Shown one piece after another: positions 16,916-26,692 of a stretch of DNA of 64,000 bases. Position numbers and translations under genes: made by a program. Below the pieces are notes generated by a model. It was not told the DNA's origin. It worked only from the letters and a program-made list of their open reading frames with translations, and did not search any database. Within the stretch, counting starts at the first letter, position 1; every line of letters begins with the position of its first letter. Source of the DNA: Simkaniaceae bacterium. Its GTDB lineage: Bacteria; Chlamydiota; Chlamydiia; Chlamydiales; Simkaniaceae. The DNA lies in the NCBI GenBank assembly GCA_018399075.1, contig CP073763.1:1649842-1713841 (forward strand). Reading direction: 5' to 3'.

Positions 16916-18721
16916 TTATTTACGAGAGGATTTTCTTTGGCTTTCAGAAAGCACCTTTTTCCTCAGCCGAATGTTATGCGGAGTGACCTCAACAAACTCA
17001 TCATCTTGGATAAAGTCAATTGCTTGCTCCAACGTAAGCACTGTTGGTGGCGTTAAGATTAAACTCTCATCGGTACCAGAGGCTCGAACGTTAGTGAGCT
17101 GCTTTTCGCGCGTGATATTAACAACTAAGTCATTATCGCGACTATTTACACCGATGACCATCCCTTCGTAAACATCATCACCAGGTTTAACAAAGATCGT
17201 TCCTCGACTTTGAAGGTTGAAGCAAGCATAACCTGTAACTTTCCCTTGGTTCATCGAGATAAGAGCTCCATTTTTTCGTCCTGCAATTTCGCCACGGTAT
17301 GAGCCATAACTGTCAAAGACAGAGGTAAGAATTCCAAGTCCACGAGTGACCGTAAGGAACTCATTACGGTAACCAATAAGCCCTCTTGTTGGGAGAGAAA
17401 ATTCAATGGTTGTAATATTATGCTCATTGGTGTGGAAATTGCGCATCTCCCCTTTTCGACGGTTGAGCTCTTCGATCACCGTTCCAGAAAATTCATCGGG
17501 TACTTCAATATGGGTATGTTCAATCGGCTCATCTTTATTTTCTTTGAAAATCACGCGAGGTTTTGAAACTAAAAACTCATATCCTTCGCGTCTCATCGCT
17601 TCGATAAGGATCGAAAGATGGAGCTCTCCTCGTCCAGCAACACGGATGGCATCCTCACGCCCGTCGACTTCTTCGACATTTAGGGAAATATTTGATTTTT
17701 TCTCGTGCAAAAGACGTTCACGGATTTTATTCATCGTCACATGTTTTCCATCACGTCCGACAAAAGGGCCCGAATTCACTGAAATTTCCACAGAAAGGGT
17801 CGGTTCACCAAGCTCAATAAGGGGAAGTTGATTGATATGATTCGGATCACAAAGGGTATCGCCAATCATCACATCAGGGGCTCCTGAAATACTAACAATA
17901 TCTCCGACTCCCGCTTCTTCAAGCTCCACTTTTTTAAGGCCATGATACCCATCAATACGGGTAACTTTATGCTTGGTTGGGTGACCACTTTTTTCAATGA
18001 GCGTAAACGAGTCCCCTTTTTTAATTTGTCCTTCTAGAATTCGTCCCGTTGCTTGCCTTCCTAAGAAATCGCTATGAGAAATGGTGCTGGCTTGCATTAA
18101 AAAGGGAACATCCATATTACCAGGAGGATGGGGAACTTTATTGATAATGAGATCAAAAATAGGGCGCATATTCTCTCTAGGATCTCCTTCGTTCATGAAG
18201 GCATAACCACCAATTGCGGAAGCATAACAATAAACAAAATCGAGCTGCTCATCATTGGCGCCAAGCTCCACAAAGAGATCAAATGTTTTATTGAGAGCAT
18301 TTTCAGGATCAGCATGAGGCTTATCGATTTTATTAAAGATCACGATAGGGCTCAGTCCCATTTTTAGCGCTTGAGAAAGAACAAAACGGGTTTGAGGCAT
18401 TGGCCCCTCCCCAGCATCGACAATCAGTAGAACACAGTTAACCATCCCGAGAACGCGCTCAACTTCTCCTGAGAAGTCAGCATGACCTGGGGTATCAATC
18501 ACATTGATCTTGTACTCATCAACAAAAAGACTCGTATGCTTTGCAAAAATGGTGATTCCTCTTTCTTTTTCTAGCTCATTGGAATCCATCGCTCTCTCAG
18601 GAATCTCCTCATTTTCTCTAAAAATCTCAGCTTGTCCAAGCAAGCAATCGAGGAGGGTTGTTTTCCCATGGTCAATGTGGGCAATAATAGCAATATTACG
18701 AATCTTTTCTGGTTTGTACAT
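16916..18721 (-). CDS. typA: ribosome-associated GTPase TypA/BipA
   Basis: Translational GTPase acting on the ribosome under stress and in 50S assembly. From the ATG at 18721 it is 601 residues, close to E. coli BipA (607), and opens with RNIAIIAHIDHGKTTLLD (P loop), then RGITI, DTPGHADF and NKIDKPHA. I prefer this start over an in-frame ATG at 18772 because it gives the standard N-terminus and has AAAGGA 11 nt upstream. The C-terminal domain LPTRGLIGYRNEFLT is diagnostic. Confidence 0.96.
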   Translation of the reverse strand: MYKPEKIRNIAIIAHIDHGKTTLLDCLLGQAEIFRENEEIPERAMDSNELEKERGITIFAKHTSLFVDEYKINVIDTPGHADFSGEVERVLGMVNCVLLIVDAGEGPMPQTRFVLSQALKMGLSPIVIFNKIDKPHADPENALNKTFDLFVELGANDEQLDFVYCYASAIGGYAFMNEGDPRENMRPIFDLIINKVPHPPGNMDVPFLMQASTISHSDFLGRQATGRILEGQIKKGDSFTLIEKSGHPTKHKVTRIDGYHGLKKVELEEAGVGDIVSISGAPDVMIGDTLCDPNHINQLPLIELGEPTLSVEISVNSGPFVGRDGKHVTMNKIRERLLHEKKSNISLNVEEVDGREDAIRVAGRGELHLSILIEAMRREGYEFLVSKPRVIFKENKDEPIEHTHIEVPDEFSGTVIEELNRRKGEMRNFHTNEHNITTIEFSLPTRGLIGYRNEFLTVTRGLGILTSVFDSYGSYRGEIAGRKNGALISMNQGKVTGYACFNLQSRGTIFVKPGDDVYEGMVIGVNSRDNDLVVNITREKQLTNVRASGTDESLILTPPTVLTLEQAIDFIQDDEFVEVTPHNIRLRKKVLSESQRKSSRK

Positions 18722-18810
18722 CTTTTTCAAATCCTTTAGGTATATCTCCTCTATTCTAATAGAAAGATTCATTTATTGACATCGTGAAAAAAAGTTTTTA
18801 ACGTAGGCTC

Positions 18811-20355
18811 ATGCATCTTTTCAGGCAGAAAATCAATTGGCTAGCAATTATTGGACAGGTAGGGCTCCTCCTTCATGTTCCTGCAGCCATGGCTGCATTC
18901 ACCCTGATTATCGGCATATTTTATGCAGAATGGTTTTCCCTCATCCCCTTTGGATTCTTAGCTCTTTTTTCTCTTGTTTTAGGACAACTTATGTACCGTC
19001 TTACTCAAAAAGCAAAAGCAGCACACCTCTGGGACGCCATGTTGATTGCTGGAATCAGTTGGCTTTTCTGTTCGATCCTTGCAGCAATCCCTTTTTACTG
19101 GATTTCCCATATCTGTCTAAATGCTGGGACTGATTCAGAAGTATTAAAAGTTTTTTCAGAGCCTGTTAATGCTCTTTTTGAAGCTTTTTCAGGATTTACA
19201 AGTACAGGGCTAACGATGATGCAGCAAGAAGGCCCTTTCCCTTATTGCTTACAATGGTGGCGTTCTTTTCTTGAGTGGATTGGAGGACTCGGTCTTGTGG
19301 TCTTTGTTTTGGCATTGACTCATCTAAATAAACAAAGCTTTGAGCTCTACTATGCCGAAGCACGCTCGGAACAGATGACGAAAAATATTCATAGCACCGC
19401 CCACTGGATTTGGGGAATCTATCTTATCTTTACTTTTATCGGCTTTATCCTCTTCTACGTTTCTGGAATGTCTCTTTGGGATGCGATTAACCACGCCATG
19501 ACGGTCATTTCAACCGGCGGCTTTACCGTGAGCAAAAATAACTTTCAGGGATACGGCCTGACCACTCAAATCATTGCAATGTTTATGATGATCATTGGCG
19601 CTATTAGTTTTGCTGTCCACTTTCGAGTGATTCGGGAAAAAGACTTTGGGATCCTCTGGAAAAGCTTGCAACACCGTCTTCTCTATATCTTAGCTATTGG
19701 CGGTGGATTTCTTCTTCTCCTCCTTAATTACTGGAATGGAACCTATGGCCATTGGGTCCACTCTTTTTTCGAATGGATCTCAGCCCTTACAACATGTGGC
19801 TATTCGACGATGGACCTCTCCTTCTTTAGCCCCATGGTTAAGCTCTTTCTTATTATGGGTATGTTTATCGGTGGGGCGACAGGCTCAACAGCTGGTGGAT
19901 TAAAACTCAAAAGGATACTCTATCTCGCGAAAGGCATTTTTCTTCGGATTCTTTCGATTACTACAAAAAAAGAAAAAGTGATCACCAAAAAAAGGGAGAA
20001 TGTGACCGATGAACCTCCAGGAGTGGCTCTTTCCTCCATAGAAAAAAGTGAGCGCCTTGTCACATCTGAAGTCCTCTTCTCACTTTGGGCGACAACACTA
20101 TTTCTAGCCTGGTTCCTTATGCTCCGCTACGTCCCAAAGGGAAGGGCTCTCGACGCCCTTTTTGAAGTGACAAGTGCCATGAGTAATGTCGGGCTTTCCT
20201 CGGGGATTATTACTCCCGAACTTCCCACTATGGCGAAGTGGATTTTTATATTTCTCATGTGGGTGGGAAGGCTAGAAATTATACCTGCCCTCGTGCTACT
20301 TTTAACACTACCGCTTATCTTTAAAAGGAAAAATATCGATGGAAAAAAGTCCTAA
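18811..20355 (+). CDS. trkH: TrkH-type potassium uptake protein
   Basis: Inner-membrane K+ channel subunit. The 514-residue protein has four pore repeats whose filter loops are visible: SGFTSTGLTM, STGGFTVSK, TTCGYSTMD and SNVGLSSGI. A long basic loop (residues about 375-405) precedes the last repeat. No TrkA regulator is encoded nearby. It overlaps the next small gene by 17 nt. Confidence 0.93.
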   Translation: MHLFRQKINWLAIIGQVGLLLHVPAAMAAFTLIIGIFYAEWFSLIPFGFLALFSLVLGQLMYRLTQKAKAAHLWDAMLIAGISWLFCSILAAIPFYWISHICLNAGTDSEVLKVFSEPVNALFEAFSGFTSTGLTMMQQEGPFPYCLQWWRSFLEWIGGLGLVVFVLALTHLNKQSFELYYAEARSEQMTKNIHSTAHWIWGIYLIFTFIGFILFYVSGMSLWDAINHAMTVISTGGFTVSKNNFQGYGLTTQIIAMFMMIIGAISFAVHFRVIREKDFGILWKSLQHRLLYILAIGGGFLLLLLNYWNGTYGHWVHSFFEWISALTTCGYSTMDLSFFSPMVKLFLIMGMFIGGATGSTAGGLKLKRILYLAKGIFLRILSITTKKEKVITKKRENVTDEPPGVALSSIEKSERLVTSEVLFSLWATTLFLAWFLMLRYVPKGRALDALFEVTSAMSNVGLSSGIITPELPTMAKWIFIFLMWVGRLEIIPALVLLLTLPLIFKRKNIDGKKS

Positions 20356-20551
20356 AAGCTTTGTTGCTGCTGTTTTACTCTGCTTCTTTCTTGGAACTCT
20401 AGGAGTTCACCGCTTTTACGTCGGTAAAATTGGAACAGGAATCCTGATGATTATCACTTTTGGCGGCTTTGGAATTTGGCAAATCATCGACTTTGTGATC
20501 ATTGTCTGCAGCAAATTCCGCGATAAGCAAGGACGCTTTATTCTCCCTTAA
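20339..20551 (+). CDS. TM2-domain protein
   Basis: A 70-residue protein with two membrane helices and the TM2 pattern LGTLGVHRFYVGKIGTGIL followed by GIWQIIDFVIIV. Function of bacterial TM2 proteins is unknown. It overlaps trkH by 17 nt and the convergent hydrolase gene by 14 nt. The ATG is preceded by AAAAGGAAAAA inside trkH. Confidence 0.85.
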   Translation: MEKSPKSFVAAVLLCFFLGTLGVHRFYVGKIGTGILMIITFGGFGIWQIIDFVIIVCSKFRDKQGRFILP

Positions 20552-21653
20552 AGTATTTCTCAACATTTCTTACTATAGCATCAATTGCATGATCGAATAA
20601 AGGTGTGCCATGCCATTTTGAAGATAGGACAACATTATCTCTACATGCTACTTGAGCAAGAGCATTATCCTTTGTGACAACACCGTCACCTTCAATTTCA
20701 CCTTGCGAGCCAGCTTGTACAACAGTGTGGGGATGAGGAGATTCTTTCAGCGTCTTTTCTGAATCATATTCCCATTGCAAGAATTTTACTGCTCGAGCTC
20801 CAAGTTCCCCTAGCATTTCTCTTCCAAAATTCGAAGTTGAACGGAAGGTTTGATAGTCAACAATATAGTGTTTTCCTTTAGAACGAGGATTCTCTAAATG
20901 ATCTCTCCATTTAACGCCTCCTCCAATCGACCATCCAAAATCAACGATTTGAGTCGCACCCATTTCGTCAAGAAGTGAAAGCATCACCTGATGAGAAGCA
21001 ACCATCGCATCGCGATTGGGAAACCAGCCAGAGCTTCTCCCAGCACCTGGATAGTTAAAAAAGAGGATATTCGCATTTAACCGCGATGCTAAAGTCATGA
21101 TTGAACTGCTAGGGTCCATAAGTTGCTCATAAAACGCTGCATTCGGTGGAGTCACAATCATCCAACGCCCTTTAAGACCAACATCTTTTTTCTTAAATAA
21201 AACGCCATCCACTAAATGCCTTGTAGAGGATAAAGCAGAAATTCTCATGGCTTGATATTCATCAGAAACCCTTTGCCGGCTGACTTCAGACTTCTCACGG
21301 ATAAATTGATTTCGGACACCAGGAGTTGCTGCAGGATGAACGACAGCTCCAACAATCACTTGAACGAGTCGATAAGCAAAAACAGATGCGAGAGCTAACA
21401 TCACTTTCCAAGAATGATTTGATAGCGGAGGGGGATTCATACTCCCTGAAATTTTCCTTATACAAAAGGCTGTAATACTATAAACTACTCCTAGAGGAAA
21501 CCCATATAAAATGGCGTCTAAAGTAGAAGCTTTTACGATGGCTGTGATATTGATCGGAGCCGTATAAATAGGTGCAGGTGGCTTTTCAGCTGACAAGGCA
21601 TTCTTTGCAGTTGATTCATTGTAAGATTGAAAATATATATTTACAAGATTCAT
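20538..21653 (-). CDS. alpha/beta hydrolase-like protein resembling chlamydial CHLPS family
   Basis: The 371-residue protein has one or two hydrophobic segments near residues 40-65 and 80-105, then an alpha/beta-hydrolase core with NANILFFNYPGAGRSSGW (oxyanion region) and a nucleophile elbow GWSIGGG. A late His lies in LFDHAIDAI. This arrangement resembles the chlamydia-specific CHLPS (DUF818) proteins, whose substrate is unknown. Membrane anchoring is likely. Family assignment is from memory of the pattern. Confidence 0.65.
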   Translation of the reverse strand: MNLVNIYFQSYNESTAKNALSAEKPPAPIYTAPINITAIVKASTLDAILYGFPLGVVYSITAFCIRKISGSMNPPPLSNHSWKVMLALASVFAYRLVQVIVGAVVHPAATPGVRNQFIREKSEVSRQRVSDEYQAMRISALSSTRHLVDGVLFKKKDVGLKGRWMIVTPPNAAFYEQLMDPSSSIMTLASRLNANILFFNYPGAGRSSGWFPNRDAMVASHQVMLSLLDEMGATQIVDFGWSIGGGVKWRDHLENPRSKGKHYIVDYQTFRSTSNFGREMLGELGARAVKFLQWEYDSEKTLKESPHPHTVVQAGSQGEIEGDGVVTKDNALAQVACRDNVVLSSKWHGTPLFDHAIDAIVRNVEKYFKGE

Positions 21654-21689
21654 GATACCTCCCTTCTTGGGAGGAATGGTATAAGTAAA

Positions 21690-22592
21690 ATGATGGATTT
21701 AATTAAACTTAAAAATATCTCCCCAACTGGAGCCCCCTTAATCGCTACGTTTCTACCTGAGGGAGGGATGAATCTCTGTAGCTACAAGCTAGGCTCTATC
21801 GAGGTGATCGATCAGAAAACTCTTCCTCTTTATGAGGAGAGAAGAGCGGGGCTAGGAGCGCTGATTGGCCCCCACTTTCATGAGCGTGGGGACGTTTCAA
21901 CAGGGTTTGATGAATCACTTTTTCCTCATATCGCCAAGGGTAAAGCAAAAGGGAGAAAGGATCCCTTTTCTCACGGCATAGCTCGCTATGTTCCATGGAA
22001 ATATGTGGCAAGTGATACGCAGATTAAAGGACGGCTTCGCGGTGATGACCTCTATAAAGGCGTTCCTCTAAAGGTCTTTGAAGGACAAAACTTTTCGATG
22101 ACTTTTGAAGCCCGCCTTCTTCCCGATGGCCTCTTCATTGAATATAGGGTCGATAGTGAAAACCCTTCTCTTGTAGGACTTCACTACTATTATGCTTTTT
22201 CAGGAAAGGGAACCATTCATGGAGCGGTTCAACCCACATACAGAAAAAAAGACGAATGGAAACCCCTTCCTAAAGAGTGGTCCAATGGAAAGGAAAACCA
22301 TCTTCATTTTCTTTTGCCCCAAGACGCTGACTTTGGATTCCTTCCCGCAAAAAAAACGCCGAATGATCATGATTACCATATCATTCTCGATACAGAAGGA
22401 TACTCTCTACATATTGATTATAATACAGCTTCTGATACGGAAATTTCCTGTCAGGTCTATCATCCTAAAGATGATACCTTTGTCTGCATCGAACCCCTTT
22501 CAGCAAAATCCCCTTCTCAGCCCAAGCTCCACCGGAACATACTAGAGGCTAAGCTCGAAATCTTTTCCCCCTTGCACACCAATAAGGATTAA
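21690..22592 (+). CDS. aldose-1-epimerase-like (galactose mutarotase fold) protein
   Basis: Probably binds or epimerises a sugar. From 21690 it is 300 residues; the longer in-frame start at 21627 overlaps the divergent gene. Beta-sandwich features include GPHFHERG, then HGIARYVPWKY (the His/Arg pattern of mutarotases) and FSMTFEARLLPDGLFIEYRV. It begins a run with ndh, a transaldolase and a DMT permease, separated by 26, 16 and -4 nt. Catalytic competence is not proven. Confidence 0.6.
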   Translation: MMDLIKLKNISPTGAPLIATFLPEGGMNLCSYKLGSIEVIDQKTLPLYEERRAGLGALIGPHFHERGDVSTGFDESLFPHIAKGKAKGRKDPFSHGIARYVPWKYVASDTQIKGRLRGDDLYKGVPLKVFEGQNFSMTFEARLLPDGLFIEYRVDSENPSLVGLHYYYAFSGKGTIHGAVQPTYRKKDEWKPLPKEWSNGKENHLHFLLPQDADFGFLPAKKTPNDHDYHIILDTEGYSLHIDYNTASDTEISCQVYHPKDDTFVCIEPLSAKSPSQPKLHRNILEAKLEIFSPLHTNKD

Positions 22593-22618
22593 GGTAGAAG
22601 GAAAGTGAGGTAATTATA

Positions 22619-24223
22619 ATGGTTAAACGAGTAGTGATTCTGGGGGCTGGATTTGGGGGCGCCTATACGGCGATGCACCTTGAGAAGTATCTTAAGAAAA
22701 CAAAAGAACCCTTTGAAATTACGATTGTTAATCGGGAAAACTATTTTGTTTTCCAACCAATGCTTGCAGAAGTTGTCGGGGGATCTCTTGGTATTTTGGA
22801 TACAATCAATCCCCTTCGAAAACTCTTAAGAAAAACAGTTCTTTTTTTCCGAGAAATTGATTCGATCGATATTGAAAATCAAAAAATTTTCTTAACCCCA
22901 AAGTTTTCTCATAAAACTAGAGAAGTCCCTTTTGACCACTTGGTGCTTGCTCTTGGAACGGTGACCGACTTCCGTGGAATGGCTGGACTCCATGAGCATG
23001 CTCTCCCCTTTAAAAACCTTGCTGATAGTATTGCCATCCGCAATCAGGTGATCGATGTTTTGGAAACGGCTGCAAGAACGCATGACCAGGCCCTTAAAAA
23101 TAAACTCCTGACCTTTGTTGTCGGTGGTGGTGGGTTTTCTGGGACAGAAGTGGTGGCCGAAGTAAATGACCTCGTCCATAACCTTGCTAAGGAATATCCC
23201 GAAATCGATCACAACCAACTGCGCGTTATTCTTATTCATAGTAAAGATCGACTGATGGACAAGGAAATGCCTGAATCTTTGGGGCGTTATGCTGAAAAAC
23301 TCTTAAAAAAACGAGGCGTTGAATTCCGTTTTGGAGCCCACTTAAAAACAGCAACTCCTGAGGAAGCTATTTTAGATACTGGGGAACATATCCCCACAAA
23401 AACAGTGATTTCAACCGTCCCCTCTTCTCCTAATCCTCTTATTGAAGGGCTCCCTTTAAAATTTGAAAGGGGGAAAATTGTAGCCGATGCAGGAATGCAG
23501 GCAGAAGGGAGAGATAATATTTGGGCCATTGGAGATTGCGCAGCGATTCCACACTTAGCGGGTAAAGGAATTTGCCCTCCTACTGCTCAGTTTGCGATTC
23601 GCGAAGCTAAGGTCCTTGCTTATAATATTGCCGCCTCCATTTCAGGATGGGAAAAAAAAGAATTTCGTTTCAAAGCTTTAGGAATGATGGGAGCTCTAGG
23701 TCATCAATCTGCTGTTGCAGAACTCTTTGGAAAATTTAAGTTTTCGGGACTTCTAGCTTGGATGATGTGGCGGATGATTTATTGGATTAAACTTCCTGGG
23801 ATGAGCCGTAAAGTTAAAGTCGCTCTCACTTGGATGCTCGATACAATGATTCCGATCGAAGCGGTGCAAATTAAAACCGCTGCCTCGCAAGGGATTGCCC
23901 AACTCCATTTTGAAACAGAAGAGATCATCTTCCACGAAGGAGATGTAGGTGACTATCTCTATATTATTGTAAATGGTGAAGTAGAGGTCTACCAAGAAAA
24001 AGGGAAAGAGAAAAATGTGATTGCCAAACTCAGTAAAGGGGAATACTTCGGAGAGATGGCTCTTCTCAATCAACGCTCACGCTTAGCAACTGTGAAGTGT
24101 CTTTCACCAGTGGATGTCCTAGCCCTTCGAAAAAGTGACTTTGGAATTTTAATTTCCAACTTCCAACAACTTCGAAAAGATTTTGAGGAAACAGAAAAAA
24201 CCCGTAGTAGAGAAATTCAGTAA
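22619..24223 (+). CDS. type II NADH dehydrogenase fused to cyclic-nucleotide-binding-like domain
   Basis: Residues 1-400 form a single-subunit NADH:quinone oxidoreductase on the inner-membrane face: FAD loop VVILGAGFGGAYTAMHLEK, NAD loop VVGGGGFSGTEVVAE, IWAIGDCAAIP, and the quinone-side PTAQFAIREA. Residues about 410-525 form a cNMP-binding-type beta barrel (FHEGDVGDYLYIIVNGEVEVY, then GEYFGEMALLNQRSRLATV with the phosphate-cassette Glu). Normal NDH-2 is about 400-430 residues, so the extra domain is a real fusion. It may regulate activity by a nucleotide. Confidence 0.88.
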   Translation: MVKRVVILGAGFGGAYTAMHLEKYLKKTKEPFEITIVNRENYFVFQPMLAEVVGGSLGILDTINPLRKLLRKTVLFFREIDSIDIENQKIFLTPKFSHKTREVPFDHLVLALGTVTDFRGMAGLHEHALPFKNLADSIAIRNQVIDVLETAARTHDQALKNKLLTFVVGGGGFSGTEVVAEVNDLVHNLAKEYPEIDHNQLRVILIHSKDRLMDKEMPESLGRYAEKLLKKRGVEFRFGAHLKTATPEEAILDTGEHIPTKTVISTVPSSPNPLIEGLPLKFERGKIVADAGMQAEGRDNIWAIGDCAAIPHLAGKGICPPTAQFAIREAKVLAYNIAASISGWEKKEFRFKALGMMGALGHQSAVAELFGKFKFSGLLAWMMWRMIYWIKLPGMSRKVKVALTWMLDTMIPIEAVQIKTAASQGIAQLHFETEEIIFHEGDVGDYLYIIVNGEVEVYQEKGKEKNVIAKLSKGEYFGEMALLNQRSRLATVKCLSPVDVLALRKSDFGILISNFQQLRKDFEETEKTRSREIQ

Positions 24224-24239
24224 TCATTAATATAAGCTC

Positions 24240-24890
24240 ATGGATATTTGGCTCGATACAACAGATATAAAAACAATCACTTTAGGGAGTCAGCTCGGCA
24301 TTCTTAAAGGTGTGACAACAAACCCCTCTCTTATCGGGAAATCGGGGAAAAGTTTAGAAGAAAATCTCGATGAAATTCTTAAGTGTCAAAGTGGTCCCGT
24401 GACTGCTCAAGTCACCGCTGTTGATCATTCAAATATGATAGAACAAGCTGAAACCCTACGCGAATTTTCCGAGAGGATCATTGTTAAAATCCCTGTGACT
24501 CAAGAAGGGCTCAAAGCAATGGCATCTCTTTCCCACCTTCAATTTCCTGTGATGGCTACTGCTATTTTCACCCCATTTCAAGCGCTCCTTGCTTGCCATG
24601 TTGGTGCGACCTATATCGCCCCCTATTATTCCCGCATAAGAGATTCTCTTGACACGCTTGAAGGAATCCTTCTAACCCTTGATCGTTACGATTTTGAAAC
24701 TGAGCTGGTTGTTGCCTCCCTCAAGACTCAAGAAGATCTTGAAGACTGCTTTCATATGGGTGTCGATGCCGTTACCCTTAAAGAAGATCTTTTTGAAACA
24801 CTAACTGAAGATCAGAGTGGCACTTTTGAAACACTCGATGAATTCTCTAAAGATTGGAAATCTGGCAAGCCTTCTAAGCTCCTCCCATGA
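24240..24890 (+). CDS. transaldolase, small (FSA/TalC) type
   Basis: Class I aldolase of the pentose phosphate pathway or fructose-6-phosphate aldolase. The 216 residues match the small TalC/FSA group: WLDTTDI at the start, GVTTNPSLI, the Schiff-base Lys in IIVKIPVT and the TAIFTPFQALLA segment. It sits 16 nt after ndh and overlaps the next permease by 4 nt. Confidence 0.88.
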   Translation: MDIWLDTTDIKTITLGSQLGILKGVTTNPSLIGKSGKSLEENLDEILKCQSGPVTAQVTAVDHSNMIEQAETLREFSERIIVKIPVTQEGLKAMASLSHLQFPVMATAIFTPFQALLACHVGATYIAPYYSRIRDSLDTLEGILLTLDRYDFETELVVASLKTQEDLEDCFHMGVDAVTLKEDLFETLTEDQSGTFETLDEFSKDWKSGKPSKLLP

Positions 24891-25747
24891 GAACTGAAAG
24901 CACACCTTTAGCAGTGACATTCTCCCTTCTAGCCGCTTTCTCCTATGCCCTCCTTGCCTATCTTATTCAAACGGCAGAACACATCCTACCCAATTCTGTT
25001 CTGATTTTCTTTCGCCAACTTTTTGGGCTTCTTATTTTACTTCCCCTTATTCCCCTTAAATTAGGAAGCTACTCTAAACTCAAAACAAAGATCTTTCCCC
25101 TTCATCTCCTTCGCACTTTTGCTTCTCTCTCTTCGATGTTTTGCCTCTACTTTGCCCTTCGCTACCTTCCTTTAACCGATGCTGTCCTTCTGACCTACAC
25201 CCGCCCCCTCTTTATTCCCATCATTGTCTTTCTCTGGTTCCAAACAAAATGGACAAAAAACACTTACCTAGGCCTTTTGATTGGTTTTTTAGGAATTGTC
25301 TTAATCCTTCGCCCGGGATTGATGACATTTAATCTAGCATCACTTGGGGCCATTGCTTCAGCCTTTTTCGGAGCCATTGCTTTCACAACGATCCGCCGCC
25401 TGACTAAAAGTGAACCCTCAGAACGCATCACCTTTTATTACATGGCCCTTTCTCTTCCCTTGGCCCTTGTTCCTCTAGGAAGAAACTGGGAAACACCGAC
25501 TCCCATGGGGTGGGGTTTTCTTGTTTTGATTGGAGCGGTTGCCCTGGCCTACCAACTCTTTCTTTCCCGCGCCTACCGCCATGCAAAAGCGGTTAAAGTG
25601 GGGTCTCTCCTCTATTCTAGTGTTGCTTTTGCCTATCTCTTCGACTTCTTCCTTGGAAAAAAAGAACTCCCCCTCATCGCCCTTGCTGGGATGGTCCTGA
25701 TCATCATCGGCTCGATCCTTGCCCTTCGAGAACAAAAAAAACTGTAA
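24887..25747 (+). CDS. DMT-superfamily (EamA) permease
   Basis: Ten-helix carrier of 286 residues with two EamA repeats; the first ends ALRYLPLTDAVLLTYTRPLFIPIIVFLW, the second has KAVKVGSLLYSSVAFAYLFDFFL. Similar to the RhaT/YdcZ-like drug/metabolite group; substrate unknown. Its ATG overlaps the transaldolase stop (ATGA), so it is likely co-translated. Different in sequence from the DMT protein at 10230. Confidence 0.87.
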   Translation: MRTESTPLAVTFSLLAAFSYALLAYLIQTAEHILPNSVLIFFRQLFGLLILLPLIPLKLGSYSKLKTKIFPLHLLRTFASLSSMFCLYFALRYLPLTDAVLLTYTRPLFIPIIVFLWFQTKWTKNTYLGLLIGFLGIVLILRPGLMTFNLASLGAIASAFFGAIAFTTIRRLTKSEPSERITFYYMALSLPLALVPLGRNWETPTPMGWGFLVLIGAVALAYQLFLSRAYRHAKAVKVGSLLYSSVAFAYLFDFFLGKKELPLIALAGMVLIIIGSILALREQKKL

Positions 25748-25774
25748 TCTTGGAAATTTACGTTTTAAGAAAAA

Positions 25775-26569
25775 TCATTCATATTTAGCAATAAGGTCCC
25801 AAGTAAGGAGCCCTTTTTCTTCTTGCCCACTATCAGGAAAAGTGGCTTTTTCTATGGGAACTTTAGCTTCTCTAAAGGCTTGATTGATGATGGTTGTCAG
25901 ACGAATCCCCCCATCATGGAGATTACGCACTTTATAATTAGGATCTAGAAACGGAACAAGAGCTGGAAACTTAAAAGCTAAAGCAATTTGAGCATTGAGA
26001 AAAACTTGCTGAAAACTTTCGCCGTAAAGGATAAAGTGCCCTTCTTCTTTTTCTTCAAAAGGTGGAAGGAGATCATAGGTCCAGATAGGCTCATACCGGT
26101 CACCATGAAGACTTTCATAGAGATGCAGATTTGTAAAATAGAGGGGCAAAGGAGAAAAAGCCTTTTTGATTTGTTTTTTTAGGGCTATGCTTTTCCCTAA
26201 TGTGATGTGTTTGATAAATTTCTTCCGTTCTAGATCGTACCCCTTTTCTAGGAAATAATCGTGAATCACTCTCTGATACTCATCAATGGGATCGTCTCCA
26301 AAAGATTCGACATGCCATGTGATGATATCAGGAGAACGATTGGGGAGGCAGAGGCACGAATCAGAAATGGCAACAGGTCCCACTCTAAAAGAAGGTTTGG
26401 TCATGTAACGGATATGCTCATGTATTTTTTTATATGAGGTATCACCAAAAAAAAGGAGGGTCAGATGACGATTCTTTGCTTTTAAGGTTTTAATATCAGG
26501 AAGAGCCTCTGGCCAAGGGGCATGGACTTCAAAACCAAAGAGTAGCCGTTTTTCGTCAGGATTAGACAT
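25775..26569 (-). CDS. 2H phosphoesterase (ThpR-like) with C-terminal extension
   Basis: Residues 1-170 carry the two 2H motifs, HLTLLFFG and HITLGKS, as in RNA 2',3'-cyclic phosphodiesterases/ligT proteins. Residues about 175-264 are extra: LYGESFQQVFLNAQIALAFKF resembles the G-x-S-x-E-E-x-F-x-N-A segment of archease-type SHS2 domains, which assist RNA ligation. The fusion reading is an inference by eye; the 2H part is firmer. Single gene divergent from an MFS permease. Confidence 0.7.
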   Translation of the reverse strand: MSNPDEKRLLFGFEVHAPWPEALPDIKTLKAKNRHLTLLFFGDTSYKKIHEHIRYMTKPSFRVGPVAISDSCLCLPNRSPDIITWHVESFGDDPIDEYQRVIHDYFLEKGYDLERKKFIKHITLGKSIALKKQIKKAFSPLPLYFTNLHLYESLHGDRYEPIWTYDLLPPFEEKEEGHFILYGESFQQVFLNAQIALAFKFPALVPFLDPNYKVRNLHDGGIRLTTIINQAFREAKVPIEKATFPDSGQEEKGLLTWDLIAKYE

Positions 26570-26692
26570 GAGCGTTGACTCTTTTTAAGTATTTATCTCC
26601 AAGAAAAAGACTGCTAATGTTCATTATCATAGTTTAAGCTTACCAAGCAAAAGTGTCGGCGTCAATTTTTTCTTGTACACCTTTAGATTTTT

